Positions 18,395-27,290 of a stretch of 64,000 bases of DNA are shown piece by piece; the first letter of the stretch is position 1, and each line of letters starts with the position of its first letter. The notes beneath the pieces were generated by a model, which made no database searches, was not told the DNA's origin, and saw nothing but the letters and a program-made list of their open reading frames with translations. The position numbers and the translations under genes were made by a program. Source of the DNA: CAVUOA01 sp963742955. Its GTDB lineage: Bacteria > Bacteroidota > Ignavibacteria > Tepidaquicellales > OLB5. The stretch spans positions 1,736,001 through 1,800,000 of the forward strand of contig CAVUOA010000008.1 of the NCBI GenBank assembly GCA_963742955.1, written 5' to 3'.

Positions 18395-19117
18395 TTATTT
18401 TGATTTTCTTTTTGAAATTGTTCCGGTTTTCTTGGTGCCGGTGTGCGCTTTTTCAATTTTAACTTTTGTAGATTTTGCTTTTATAACCGGTTCTTTGGTT
18501 TTTTCTCTTTTAACTTCTTTACCAGGTTCTTCTTTAGCCTTAGGTTCTTCTTTTTTTGTTCCCGCTTTAGATTTTTGTACCGGAATATTCTTCATCTGTT
18601 TTTCGAAACGCTGCAAAAGTCTCATCATCAAATAAACAGATGAGAACTTTTTCAAGTGTTGTTTCCGGATTATCATGTAGAAATTCCGCAGCTCGATTTA
18701 GTTATTATCTCCGCGCACGCTTCAAGCGGGTAACCGAATATTCCTGCGCTTATTGCCGGCAGGGCAACTGATTTTAAGTTTCTTCTTATCAGCAATATCG
18801 AGCGCTGATTTAACTGCGCTTGCGAGTTTTTCAGCTTCACCGGAGTTGCCGTCTTTATAACGCGGTCCTACTGCATGAATAACAAATTTTGCTTTGAGGT
18901 GTCCGCCTGATGTATAAACAGCATGTCCTGTTGGAACGTTACCGATTTTTTTGGATTCCTGCTGTATAATCTGTCCGCCGCGCCTCACGATAGCGGCTGC
19001 AAGTCCTCCGCCGTGTATTAAATAATTGTTTGCGGGATTTACGATTGCTTCAACGTCAAGCATCGTAATATCATCTTTTATGACTTCTATTTCTGTGTTA
19101 TTTATTTTATGTGCCAT
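18395..19117 (-). CDS. Macro-domain protein with lysine-rich tail, frameshifted
   Basis: The first 110 residues are a macro domain: EVIKDDITMLDVEAIVNPAN, the GGGLAAAIVRRGG phosphate loop, and FVIHAVGPRYKDG. The rest of the fold is found by changing frames: ALPAISAGIFGYPLEACAEI near 18720-18770, then DNPETTLEKVLICLFDDE near 18610-18660, joined to FEKQMKN. Three breaks are implied. Macro domains bind or remove ADP-ribose or O-acetyl-ADP-ribose. Unusually, a tail of about 65 residues rich in Lys, Glu and Thr follows and is probably disordered. It lies between aspS and ahcY on the same strand. Confidence 0.8.
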
Positions 19118-19132
19118 GGGACTATGTGCCTT

Positions 19133-20918
19133 TCAATTACGGTCTAATTTAATTCCTAATTCCTTTAATTGTTTTTCATCTACTGCGCCGGGACTTCCGT
19201 CCATTAAGCTCATTGCATTAGTTGTTTTCGGGAAAGCAATGAATTCTTTAATTGATGTTTCGCCTGTCAGCAGTGCCACTATTCTATCGAACCCGAAAGC
19301 CGCCCCGCCGTGCGGAGGCGCGCCGTAGCGGAAAGCCTCAAGCAGAAATCCGAACTTCTCTTTTGCTTCCTCATCGGTTAACCCGATAATTTTGAAGATT
19401 TTCGACTGCACATCGCTTGTATGAATTCTAATGCTGCCGGAGCCGAGTTCGTTCCCGTTCAGCACAAGGTCATAACAATCCGCTTTAATTTTTGCAATTT
19501 CGTTCTTGTCATCTGCTGTCAAGATTCGGCAAAAACTCATCTTTAGGTGATGTAAACGGGTGATGCTCCGCAACGAACCTGTTTTCTTTTTCATCCCAGG
19601 CAAAGAGCGGGAAATCGGTTACCCAGAGAAATTCAAATTTGTCTTTTATTGTTTCCGATAAATATTCTTCAGCCAGCCTGATTCTCATTTTGCCGAGTGT
19701 CTCAAGCACAAGCTTTCTTTTTTCGGATGAAAGAATAAAAATAGTATCTCCTGCTTTAGCCGAAAATTTATGAAACTATTCCGTTTAGTATTTCTTCACT
19801 GAGGAATTTTTTTATGGGTGAAGAAATTTCGTTTGCAGCAATTTTTATGTATGACATTCCGCCAAGACCGGATTGCTTAACAAATTCTGTAAGCTCATCA
19901 ATTTTCTTTCGGGAAATTTCTTTTCCTGCTGCCCTTCGAGTTTTATTCCTGCAATGAGTCCGTTTGAAGCAATCACATCGTTGAACACTTTAAACTCTGT
20001 GCCTTTTACATCATCAGTAATATGAACAATCTTCATTCCGTATCTTAAATCAGGTTTATCAATTCCGTAGCTGTTCAAAGCTTCTTCATGAGAAATCCGG
20101 GTGAACGGAGTATTTATATCGATTCCTTTTACCTCTTTCCAGATAGCTTTCATGCATCCTTCAACGACTTCGAAAACATCATCCTGAGTAACGAAGCTCA
20201 TCTCCAAATCGATTTGAGTAAACTCCGGCTGGCGGTCAGCCCTCAGGTCTTCATCGCGGAAGCATTTGCATAGCTGCACGTATTTATCGAAGCCCGCAAT
20301 CATAAGAATTTGTTTGTAAGTCTGCGGTGACTGCGGCAAAGCGTAAAACTTTCCTTTATGAACGCGCGATGGCACAAGATAATCACGTGCGCCTTCGGGA
20401 GTTGATTTCATCAGAATCGGAGTTTCTATTTCTACAAATCCCTGTTTGTGAAAATAATTATGCATCACCAGCGAAGCTTCATTACGCACGATAAAATTAT
20501 TCTTAAGCTTCTCGCTTCTTAAATCAAGATAGCGGTATTTAAGCTTAAGGTCTTCGTTAGCTGAAATATCTTCACCCACAACAAACGGGGGAACGTCCGA
20601 CCGGTTGAGAATCTGAATATCTGTAACAGCGACTTCAATTTCACCCGTAGGCATGTTAGGATTTGCGCTCGAGCGTTTTTGTACTGTTCCCGAAGCGGAA
20701 ACAACAAATTCATTTTTAAGACCGGAGGCAGTCTCGTAAGCCGATTTATTATCGGAATTAAACATTAGCTGTGTGATGCCGTACCTGTCACGTAAATTAA
20801 CAAAAATCACGCCGCCAAGGTCACGCACCTGCGACACCCAGCCGTTTAAGGTTACGGTTTTTCCGATATCGGAGGTTCTTAACTCTCCGCAAGTATTTGT
20901 TCTTTTTGTAAATTTCAT
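19133..20918 (-). CDS. aspS: Aspartyl-tRNA synthetase, frameshifted
   Basis: The class II synthetase charges tRNA-Asp. Visible are the N-terminal OB fold (NGWVSQVRDLGGVIFVNLRD), motif 1 region FVEIETPILMKSTPEGARDY, motif 2 CFRDEDLRADRQPEFTQIDL, the WVTDFPLFAWDE segment before the C-terminal catalytic part, and motif 3 GGAAFGFDRIVALLTG. The frame breaks at least near 19925, 19770 and 19525, yet every conserved block is present in order and the total of about 595 residues is normal for the bacterial enzyme. It is first in a run with the macro-domain and ahcY genes. Confidence 0.93.
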
Positions 20919-21452
20919 AGTTCTCTCTGCTTTTTGGCAGAACTACAAAGATAAAAAACAGCCGTATGGGAAACAATGTAAAATGTTCAAAAATCACAAT
21001 TAATTGATGTAAGGGGTATGGGGGGTAACTAAGTTACCTATGAAGTTTTTAAATATCATATTATCATAAGCTTGAACACTGTTTAGATGGGGGTAACTTA
21101 TTCAAAATTGGCGTTTCCGGTACAATTTCAGCATTTTCATACCCGGGTATATCTCATTATTGAGATTAACCTCATTACAATACTCTAATAAATCTAAAAA
21201 ACTTTTTGGCGTTTGTCAAGTGGGGAGATAGTGATATTATGTAAGGAAATCAGTTAATTCAAAATTATGGACAGTTTTTTTAAGCTGTTTTAATATAAAA
21301 ACTATTTGAGTATCTTTGTAACCATTGATGACCACAGATTACCCTGAATTCACCAATTTTGCAAATAATTGCATAAAACCAGCAATTATCCAATCCGGGA
21401 AATCATTTAAACTCATCAGTAACAGTTTTTTTAACTTAATAAATATAAATAA
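20919..21452. other. Gene-free stretch between aspS and a lipoprotein gene
   Basis: The divergent intergenic region holds a likely aspS promoter at its left end and a second TATCTTTGTA box at 21311-21320 facing the lipoprotein gene, with no clear -33 partner. The middle is AT-rich and carries two GGGGTAACT-like stretches at about 21023 and 21089. No coding pattern or RNA fold was recognised. Confidence 0.5.
20944..20976 (-). promoter_or_regulatory. Bacteroidota-type promoter of aspS
   Basis: On the - strand TTG (20976-20974) is followed after 20 bases by TATCTTTG, matching the TTG / TAnnTTTG pattern known for Bacteroidota housekeeping sigma factors. It lies 26 bases upstream of the aspS ATG. 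Confidence 0.55.
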
Positions 21453-21842
21453 ATGTACAAATTTAATATTGCAGTTGTATTAATTGCCTTAATGTTTATA
21501 GGACTTGCCGGATGCTCGAAAAAATCAGGTGCTGATAAAATACTCGGCAAATGGAAAGCAGATACTCAGCAGCAGACTGACCAGAAGCTGAGCGATTCTA
21601 TGAAAGTTGAGATTTTCTATGAATTCACAAAAGATAAAATGATTGCATCGGGAAGTGTTCACGGACAGCAGCTTCCTTCAATGGAAATTCCTTACACAAT
21701 AAAATCAGAAGGTGATACTCTCGTGCTTGAAGCAACACACCCGCAATCGGGGCAAAAAGGCGAGTTTAAAATTACTTTCCAGGGTGATAAGATGAATTTG
21801 ATTGACCCTGACGGTATGCCGCTATTGCTGGCAAAGCAATAA
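21453..21842 (+). CDS. Small lipoprotein, lipocalin-like
   Basis: The 129-residue protein has a lipoprotein signal with lipobox LAGC (C21), so it is probably lipid-anchored. The mature part starts DKILGKWKAD and continues in short beta strands (KVEIFYEFTKDKMIAS, IPYTIKSEGDTLVLEA, GEFKITFQGDKMNLID). This resembles small lipocalin-like lipoproteins that begin with a GxW strand. No function can be assigned. It is convergent with the seven-gene membrane-protein array, only four bases from its last stop. Confidence 0.6.
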   Translation: MYKFNIAVVLIALMFIGLAGCSKKSGADKILGKWKADTQQQTDQKLSDSMKVEIFYEFTKDKMIASGSVHGQQLPSMEIPYTIKSEGDTLVLEATHPQSGQKGEFKITFQGDKMNLIDPDGMPLLLAKQ

Positions 21843-21846
21843 AGGT

Positions 21847-22383
21847 TTAGAAATATATTACGGTTTTCAGGTTCAGCTTATTGTTCCTTTCTAACCCGAA
21901 ACCGAAATACAGGTTATTAAATTTTTGGGTACGGTTTTTCTGAAGCCGTACCTTTTCATTTATTTTAACTGCAGATACAACCGCATCTGCAACAGATATT
22001 ACATAATTTCCTGCATAAGTTATCATAGATAAAAGAACCATGAATCCTGAAACATTTGCCCAGCCTTTTGGTTTTCCGTCAGGCGGGATGCCTCCTAAAA
22101 ACCATGCAGATATGAAAAATGCTGTAATGCAAGAGGCGCTTATAATTGTATGAGTTAGAAATTTATTTGTCTCGCCGTTATATAATTGACCTAATGCGAA
22201 CCCCGGCACCAGAAGCGAGAACGTTCCCGCAAGCAAGGGACTTTTTTCAGTCAGCTTTTCTTTTTTTAACGATGAATCGGTTACAGAATAATTTATCTTT
22301 TCTGTTTTTGCAGTGCTGAGAAACTGAGCTGATGCAGAATTTACTGTAAAGATTATGATTGCGGCAATTAGAACTGTTCTCAT
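21847..22383 (-). CDS. DUF5683-like small membrane protein, array copy 7 (last)
   Basis: This 178-residue protein is the only array member intact in one frame. It has a signal peptide cut before QFLSTAKTEK, then SPLLAGTFSLLVPGFALGQ and LYNGETNKFLTH, the core motif of the array, two or three membrane helices, SVADAVVSAVKIN, and a C-terminal strand-like tail KLNLKTVIYF. The P-G-x-G-Q-x-Y-N core resembles DUF5683 and TM2-type proteins of Bacteroidota, of unknown function. It overlaps the copy upstream by ATGA at 22380-22383. Confidence 0.7.
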   Translation of the reverse strand: MRTVLIAAIIIFTVNSASAQFLSTAKTEKINYSVTDSSLKKEKLTEKSPLLAGTFSLLVPGFALGQLYNGETNKFLTHTIISASCITAFFISAWFLGGIPPDGKPKGWANVSGFMVLLSMITYAGNYVISVADAVVSAVKINEKVRLQKNRTQKFNNLYFGFGLERNNKLNLKTVIYF

Positions 22384-22945
22384 AAACCCATCCTGAATAA
22401 AAATCTTACTTTTCCATCCTTATCAAATGCAAATCCCGTATTAAACGGCGCAATGCCTGTATCTTTTTTCTTCTTCAGTTCCAGTTTCCGGTTATACATA
22501 GTTGCGGAGTGGATTGCATCGATAGTGCTCCATAATCCAGTTTCCGGTATATGCAAGAACACATATAACAAGAAGTATGCCAGCTTCTTGATTTTTTCTT
22601 AGCTTCCTCTTAACCGTTCCACCGCCGGGCTCATACCGCCAATACAACTCTCAACCGCTCTGCATTCAGCAATTATCAAAGTCACAATATTGCCGCCTGA
22701 AATACCTGAAGTGCATAACCAAACTTGCCGTAATCTTCATTATAAAGCTGACCTAGTGAAGCCCCAGGCACAAAGAATGAAAGGCATCCGGCAATCGCAG
22801 GGATTTTTTCAGACCGTGAAACAGATAATTCTGATTTTGCTTTCAGCGGGGAAGATTCATCCTTTAATTTTGAATCTTTCAAATACTGAGCATCTAAGCT
22901 GTATGATAAAACGGTGAATATTATTAAAAATATTCCGGGTTTCAT
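22380..22945 (-). CDS. DUF5683-like small membrane protein, array copy 6, frameshifted
   Basis: A signal peptide is followed by AQYLKDSKLKDES, the core IAGCLSFFVPGASLGQLYNE and, after breaks between about 22560 and 22690, TGLWSTIDAIHSATMYN and the tail GFAFDKDGKVRFLFRMGL. It diverges most from the array consensus in its middle part. Its stop and the start of copy 7 share ATGA. Function unknown. Confidence 0.65.
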
Positions 22946-23468
22946 AAATTAAGTGAAAAATTTAAACGGGTTATTTTGTTTTGAAATGAAAAGCCGAATC
23001 CGAATTTATTTATCAAATCAGAGCTGTGATTTTTTAATTGCTTTTGCCTTTCCATTTTATCAGCCGTGCTTGCAGCGTCGATTATGCTCCAAATCCAGTT
23101 GCCCATATAAACAGAGTTGTACCGAGAAGGACATGTGGCCATCCCGGCTGAATTATGCGCCATTGTGTGTTAATAATCACCGCGCTGATACACACGCCCG
23201 CAAAACAAGCAGCGGAGATAGAAATATGAGTTGAAAATTGGTCCCAGTCGCCGTTGTAAATCTGTCCCAGCGCTAAACCCGGTACGATAAGTGACAGCGC
23301 TCCGGCAGCAAACGCATTGCCGCCCGAACGGTACGGCTTGGATTTTATTGTATCAGTCAGTACAGATGCTGTGCTCTTCAGCTTTAAGCTCTGCAAATAT
23401 TGTGAGTGAACAGGATATGTCAAAAATACGAACATCAGAGATAATATGATAAGATTTTTCTGTTTCAC
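22942..23468 (-). CDS. DUF5683-like small membrane protein, array copy 5, frameshifted
   Basis: Signal peptide ending HS before QYLQSLKLKST, the core AAGALSLIVPGLALGQIYNG, membrane helices, then, in a second frame from about 23110, GNWIWSIIDAASTADKM and the tail FGFGFSFQNKITRLNFSLNL. A single break near 23090-23160 explains the split. It overlaps copy 6 by ATGA at 22942-22945. Confidence 0.68.
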
Positions 23469-23977
23469 AGTGTAAACGCGAATTTAAGGTTTAGATTTTT
23501 GTTTTTGTCAATTGTGAAGCCGAATTTTAATTTATCCAAATCTGTCGAATGGTGTTTTTTAAATTCTGCTTTTCTGTTAATATTATTAGCCGATATAATT
23601 GCATCAGCAACACTCCAAATCCAGTTGCCGATATATAATCCGCAAGCAACATACAAAATTTCCAGATTCTCACTGCCGCCCCCAAAACTAATGTGAATCC
23701 AATGAGATTCAAGAGCTAAATATGTAAACACAATAAGTCCGGCTGATATTCCGGCATGCCTTGCGAATTTTCCGTTTTGTTCGTTATACAATTGTCCTAA
23801 TCCGAATCCGGGAAGGATGAATGGATAAAATTCCTGCCAGACGCAGGTTCTTTTATAATAATAGAAGAATCAGATTTATTTTCTTTTAATTTCAGTTCAC
23901 TCAAATACTGTGATTTAACATTAACATGTACAAGGAAGAGCTGAAGAAATGATTATGCAAATAATTAATTTATTCAT
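23465..23977 (-). CDS. DUF5683-like small membrane protein, array copy 4, frameshifted
   Basis: The start is ATG 23977, overlapping the stop of copy 3 by ATGA. The short signal region and QYLSELKLKENKS are followed, after breaks at about 23920 and 23820-23850, by PGFGLGQLYNEQNGKFARH, GNWIWSVADAIISANNINRK and the tail LDKLKFGFTIDKNKNLNLKF. The C-terminal half is almost identical in pattern to copy 3, suggesting a recent duplication. Confidence 0.66.
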
Positions 23978-24514
23978 AGCTCCAAAGCAAATTTTAAATT
24001 CATCCCTTTATTTTTGTCAAATGAGAAGCCGTATTTTAGTTTATCTAAATCTGTTGATTGGTGTTTTTTTAATTTAGCTTCGCTGTTGATGTTATTTGCA
24101 GAGATTACAGCATCTACAACACTCCAAATCCAGTTAAGAGTAAAAACACCAAAAGAAATTAAAAATGGAACAGCGCCCCAGCTTTTATCATGTGAGGTGA
24201 CTACCTCCGACACTGAATGATATTCCGCTTAAACTAACCGCAGCGATTACAAGGGAAGTTACAGTTATAGAAGTATGTATTAATGCTTTTACCGGCTGTT
24301 CATTGTAGATTTGTCCGAACCCGAATCCCGGTATAATGAAAGAAAGGATTCCCGCAACCGCAGGCTGTTTCGGCAAATTATCATATTTCTTTTTCAGCAC
24401 AATAGAGCCGGTTTTGTTTTCTTTTAGTTTCAGCTCATTTAAATATTGAGATTTAATATCCACCTGCACAAAAATAACTGAAAAAATGATTATGCTGATT
24501 ATTAATTTGTTCAT
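23974..24514 (-). CDS. DUF5683-like small membrane protein, array copy 3, frameshifted
   Basis: It has a signal peptide, SQYLNELKLKENKTGS, the core VAGILSFIIPGFGFGQIYNE and, after a break at about 24190-24210, LNWIWSVVDAVISANNINSE and the tail LDKLKYGFSFDKNKGMNLKF. It starts at ATG 24514, overlapping copy 2 by ATGA. Confidence 0.68.
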
Positions 24515-25019
24515 AGTTCCAGAGCAAATTTTAAATTGATTTCTTTGTTTTTATTAAGAGTAAACCCGAATTTTAATTTATTAAAAATATCAGAGCGGTA
24601 TTTCTGCAGCTTGATTGCTTGTTGATTTTTTCCGCAGCAGCAATTGCTTCAAATGTCGAATAAATCCAGTTGCCGAGAAATAATACGAATCCTGCAATTG
24701 CGGTGCCGTGATTATCTGAACCGCCCCCCGGATTCATACCGGAGGCAAACATTCCAAATGCAATTCCGGATATTGCCATATGCACCATCCCTTTAAATAT
24801 CTGTTCGTTGTAAAATTGTCCCAAAGCCATCCCGGGAACAATAAATGATGCAAAGCCTGCAAACAGAGGGCTTTTTGGTGAAAGGTTGCTGGTAACTTTA
24901 GCAGAATCTTTAAGCTGTAAATCACCTTTTAATTTTAATGTGCTTGTGTACTGTGCATGATTTACATTTATCACAAAACATAAGAATAAGATTACCGGAA
25001 TTATTTTTATTTTGTTCAT
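24511..25019 (-). CDS. DUF5683-like small membrane protein, array copy 2, frameshifted near C-terminus
   Basis: A signal peptide precedes AQYTSTLKLKGD; the core is FAGFASFIVPGMALGQFYNE; then GGGSDNHGTA, LGNWIYSTFEAIAAAEKIN and, after one break near 24600-24620, the tail KFGFTLNKNKEINLKFALEL. It starts at ATG 25019 and overlaps copy 1 by ATGA. Confidence 0.68.
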
Positions 25020-25570
25020 AACTCAAACGCAAATTTTAAATTGAGTTCTTTGTTTTTGTTCAGAGTAAACCCGAATTTTAATTTATCCAAGAATATCAGA
25101 GCGGTATTTCTGCAGCTTGATTTGCTTGTTGATATTGTTTGCAGATACTACTGCATCAGCGATGTCCAAATCCAGTCAGTTGTATAGGCGAGAAATAAAA
25201 GCAATACTTCCGGCAGAAAGAGTGCGGCTCACTGCTGAAAATATTTCCAAAGATATTTATATCTGAGAATTTTCCATGTAAACTAATAAATCCAAGTGCC
25301 AACCCCGTTGAAATTACCGAGTGGACGAAAAATTTATTTAAAACTTCTCCATTATAATATTGTCCCAATTGCAAATCCCGGAACAATAAATGATAAAGTT
25401 CCCGCAAGCAGCGGGCTCTTGGGTGTCAAACTGACTTGTTGGGAATCAACGGTAAACGAAGTAGTTTCTTTTAATTTCAGATTAAAGGAGTGTTCATCCT
25501 GCGAACGCAGAACTCTTACGGCAACCAGAATATATACAACAGCAAGAACTAAACATATTTTCAGCTTCAT
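25016..25570 (-). CDS. DUF5683-like small membrane protein, array copy 1 (first), frameshifted
   Basis: The first gene of the array has a longer signal region, SQDEHSFNLKLKETTS, the core LAGTLSFIVPGFAIG continued in another frame as GQYYNGEVLNKFFVHS, later SANNIN-like sequence in a third frame, and the tail ELNLKFAFEL. At least three breaks occur. About 200 bases upstream separate it from the divergent heptose kinase gene and probably hold the promoter of the whole array. Confidence 0.62.
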
Positions 25571-25651
25571 AAATAATGATTTAATTCAGCCTGCAGGTTT
25601 AAAATAAAGCGATATATAAGAAAACAAAATCTAAAAATCGGGAACATAAAA

Positions 25652-25678
25652 TTGACGGTTTATTAAAGTTCCCGTCAA
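25652..25678. promoter_or_regulatory. Inverted repeat TTGACGG-N13-CCGTCAA
   Basis: Two 7-bp arms, TTGACGG (25652-25658) and CCGTCAA (25672-25678), lie between the array and the divergent hldA gene. The position and dyad fit an operator or paired outward -35 boxes; no regulator is known. Confidence 0.4.
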
Positions 25679-25797
25679 AATGCGGTATCCTTTATTATTT
25701 GCAAATCAATTGAATAAAAAATCAATTAAATCTATATTAAATGAATATGTTAAATAACCAATAACAGGCTTTTTTGCCTGAAAATGAAGAATTTCAG

Positions 25798-26798
25798 ATG
25801 GAATTAAAAATAGCTCCTCAAAAACTTCGCGGAATATTCAATAAAAGCAAAAATAAAAAGATTGCCGTTGTTGGCGATGTTATGCTGGATAGGTACGTTT
25901 ACGGTTACGTAACCCGTATTTCTCCCGAAGCGCCTGTGCAGGTGGTGGATACAAAAGCAACGGAACACAAGCTTGGCGGAGCGGCAAATGTTGCAAATAA
26001 TATCAAATCACTCGAAGCCGAGCCGGTCTTAATCGGCATTATAGGTGATGATTATGACGGTGACCATTTTCTTGAAACAATGAAGGAGCAGAATCTTTCC
26101 GTCAAGGGAATTTTTAAGGATAAAACAAGACCGACTACCTGCAAAACAAGAGTAATTGCTCACTCACAGCATATCATCAGAATCGACAGTGAAGTAAAAA
26201 TGGATGTGATGGGAAGAACAGCCGAGGAGATGTTCCGTTTTATTAAAAGCTAACATCAAAACGTTCGAATCGGTAATACTGCAGGATTATAATAAAGGGG
26301 TGCTCTCCAAAGAAATGATTCACCGGATAATTGCTTTGTGCAGGGAAAACAAAAAGCCTGTTTACGTTGACCCGAAGTTCGATAATTTTTTTGAATACAA
26401 AGACGTAACAATATTCAAGCCCAACAGGAAAGAAATCCAGGATGCGCTGGGGATAAGAATTGACGGCGATGACTCGGCATTCGATGCAGGGCAAAAATTA
26501 ATGAACCTGCTTGGCTGCGAATGGCTTGTGCTCACGCGCGGTGAAAAAGGCATGATGTTATTTGATAAAGAAAAAAATAAAACGGTTACATATAACATTC
26601 CGACACGCGCTTTAAAAGTTGCAGATGTATTCCGGCGCAGGAGATACGGTAATCTCGACTCTTGCAGTAACATTATGCGGCGGGGCTAATATTAAAGAAG
26701 CAATCGTTCTTGCTAACCATGCTGCGGGATTGGTTTGTGAAGAAGTCGGCATAGTTCCGATTTATAAAAAAGATTTGCTGGCTTCGTTTGGAGTGTAA
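25798..26798 (+). CDS. hldA: D-glycero-beta-D-manno-heptose-7-phosphate kinase, frameshifted
   Basis: The PfkB-family kinase phosphorylates heptose-7-phosphate for LPS core synthesis. Visible are VVGDVMLDRYVYGYVTRISP, the substrate loop KLGGAANVANNI, PTTCKTRVIA, KPNRKEIQDALG, LTRGEKGM, and the catalytic GAGDT, recovered by removing one T near 26628 (VSGAGDTVISTLA). A second break lies near 26250. The stop is TAA 26796-26798. The start chosen is ATG 25798; an earlier TTG at 25774 is possible. It is the N-terminal half of the fused enzyme HldE of E. coli; the other half is hldC downstream. Confidence 0.9.
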
Positions 26799-26805
26799 GG
26801 AGACA

Positions 26806-26849
26806 TGTCATTGCGAGGACCCCGGGTACTCGGGGGACGAAGCAATCTC
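26806..26849 (+). repeat. Palindromic element, left flank of GIY-YIG gene
   Basis: TGTCATTGCGAG at the start and CGAAGCAATCTC at the end enclose a CCCCGGGTACTCGGGG stem. It begins 8 bases after the hldA stop and belongs to the same family as 16416, 27184 and 27224. Confidence 0.85.
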
Positions 26850-26879
26850 TGTTTTGAATTATAAAAGAAGCATTATAAA

Positions 26880-27185
26880 ATGAGCAGACGGCAATACTGT
26901 GTTTATATAATGACTAACAAAATGAATAGTGTGTTATACACCGGAGTTACAGGAGATTTGGAAAGAAGAGTCTATGAACATAAAAACAAGCTTATTGAAG
27001 GATTTACGAGTAAATACAATATTAGCAAACTGGTTTATTACGAAGTAACAGATGATGTTTTCTCTGCTATTGCCAGAGAAAAACAAATAAAAGGCGGTTC
27101 AAGAAATAAAAAAGTTGAATTGATTAATTCAGTGAATGAAAATTGGGAGGACCTTGCGGAATATTTGGACAAGGTCGATTTTTGA
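26880..27185 (+). CDS. GIY-YIG nuclease-domain protein
   Basis: The 101-residue protein consists of one GIY-YIG domain: YCVYIMTNKMNSVLYTGVTG carries the paired VYI and YTG strands, followed by the conserved Arg in LERRVYEHK and Glu in AREKQIK, and RNKK in the last helix. These match the catalytic Tyr/Arg/Glu set of the small stand-alone GIY-YIG family, whose cellular role is unclear. It splits the hldA-hldC pair and is framed by palindromic repeats of one family, and its stop codon lies inside the right-hand repeat, so it may be a passenger or nuclease of a small mobile unit. Confidence 0.88.
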   Translation: MSRRQYCVYIMTNKMNSVLYTGVTGDLERRVYEHKNKLIEGFTSKYNISKLVYYEVTDDVFSAIAREKQIKGGSRNKKVELINSVNENWEDLAEYLDKVDF

Positions 27186-27212
27186 GATTGCTTCGCTTCG
27201 CTCGCAATGACA
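27184..27212 (-). repeat. Palindromic element, inverted, right flank of GIY-YIG gene
   Basis: GAGATTGCTTCG...CTCGCAATGACA is the reverse complement form of the left element; its last 12 bases are the exact complement of the first 12 of the element at 26806. The GIY-YIG stop codon overlaps its edge. Confidence 0.85.
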
Positions 27213-27223
27213 AAGGAGCATTG

Positions 27224-27266
27224 TGTCATTGTGAGGAACGCGAGTACTTCGGGGGACGAAGCAATC
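27224..27266 (+). repeat. Palindromic element, second right-hand copy
   Basis: TGTCATTGTGAGG...GACGAAGCAATC in the same direction as the left element, 11 bases after the inverted copy, so the two form a head-to-head pair before hldC. Confidence 0.82.
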
Positions 27267-27290
27267 CGTGTTTGAAAAACGACTAAATAG

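Noticed and set aside
21847..25570. The regularly spaced repeats of about 530 bases as a possible CRISPR or non-coding array.
   Set aside because: The units are coding, with signal peptides and conserved protein motifs, and the spacing is gene length. No short direct repeats with unique spacers exist anywhere in the window.
26880..27185. The GIY-YIG gene as an intron- or intein-borne homing endonuclease.
   Set aside because: It lies between two complete genes rather than inside one, and no intron or intein features are present. The repeat-flanked reading is kept instead.
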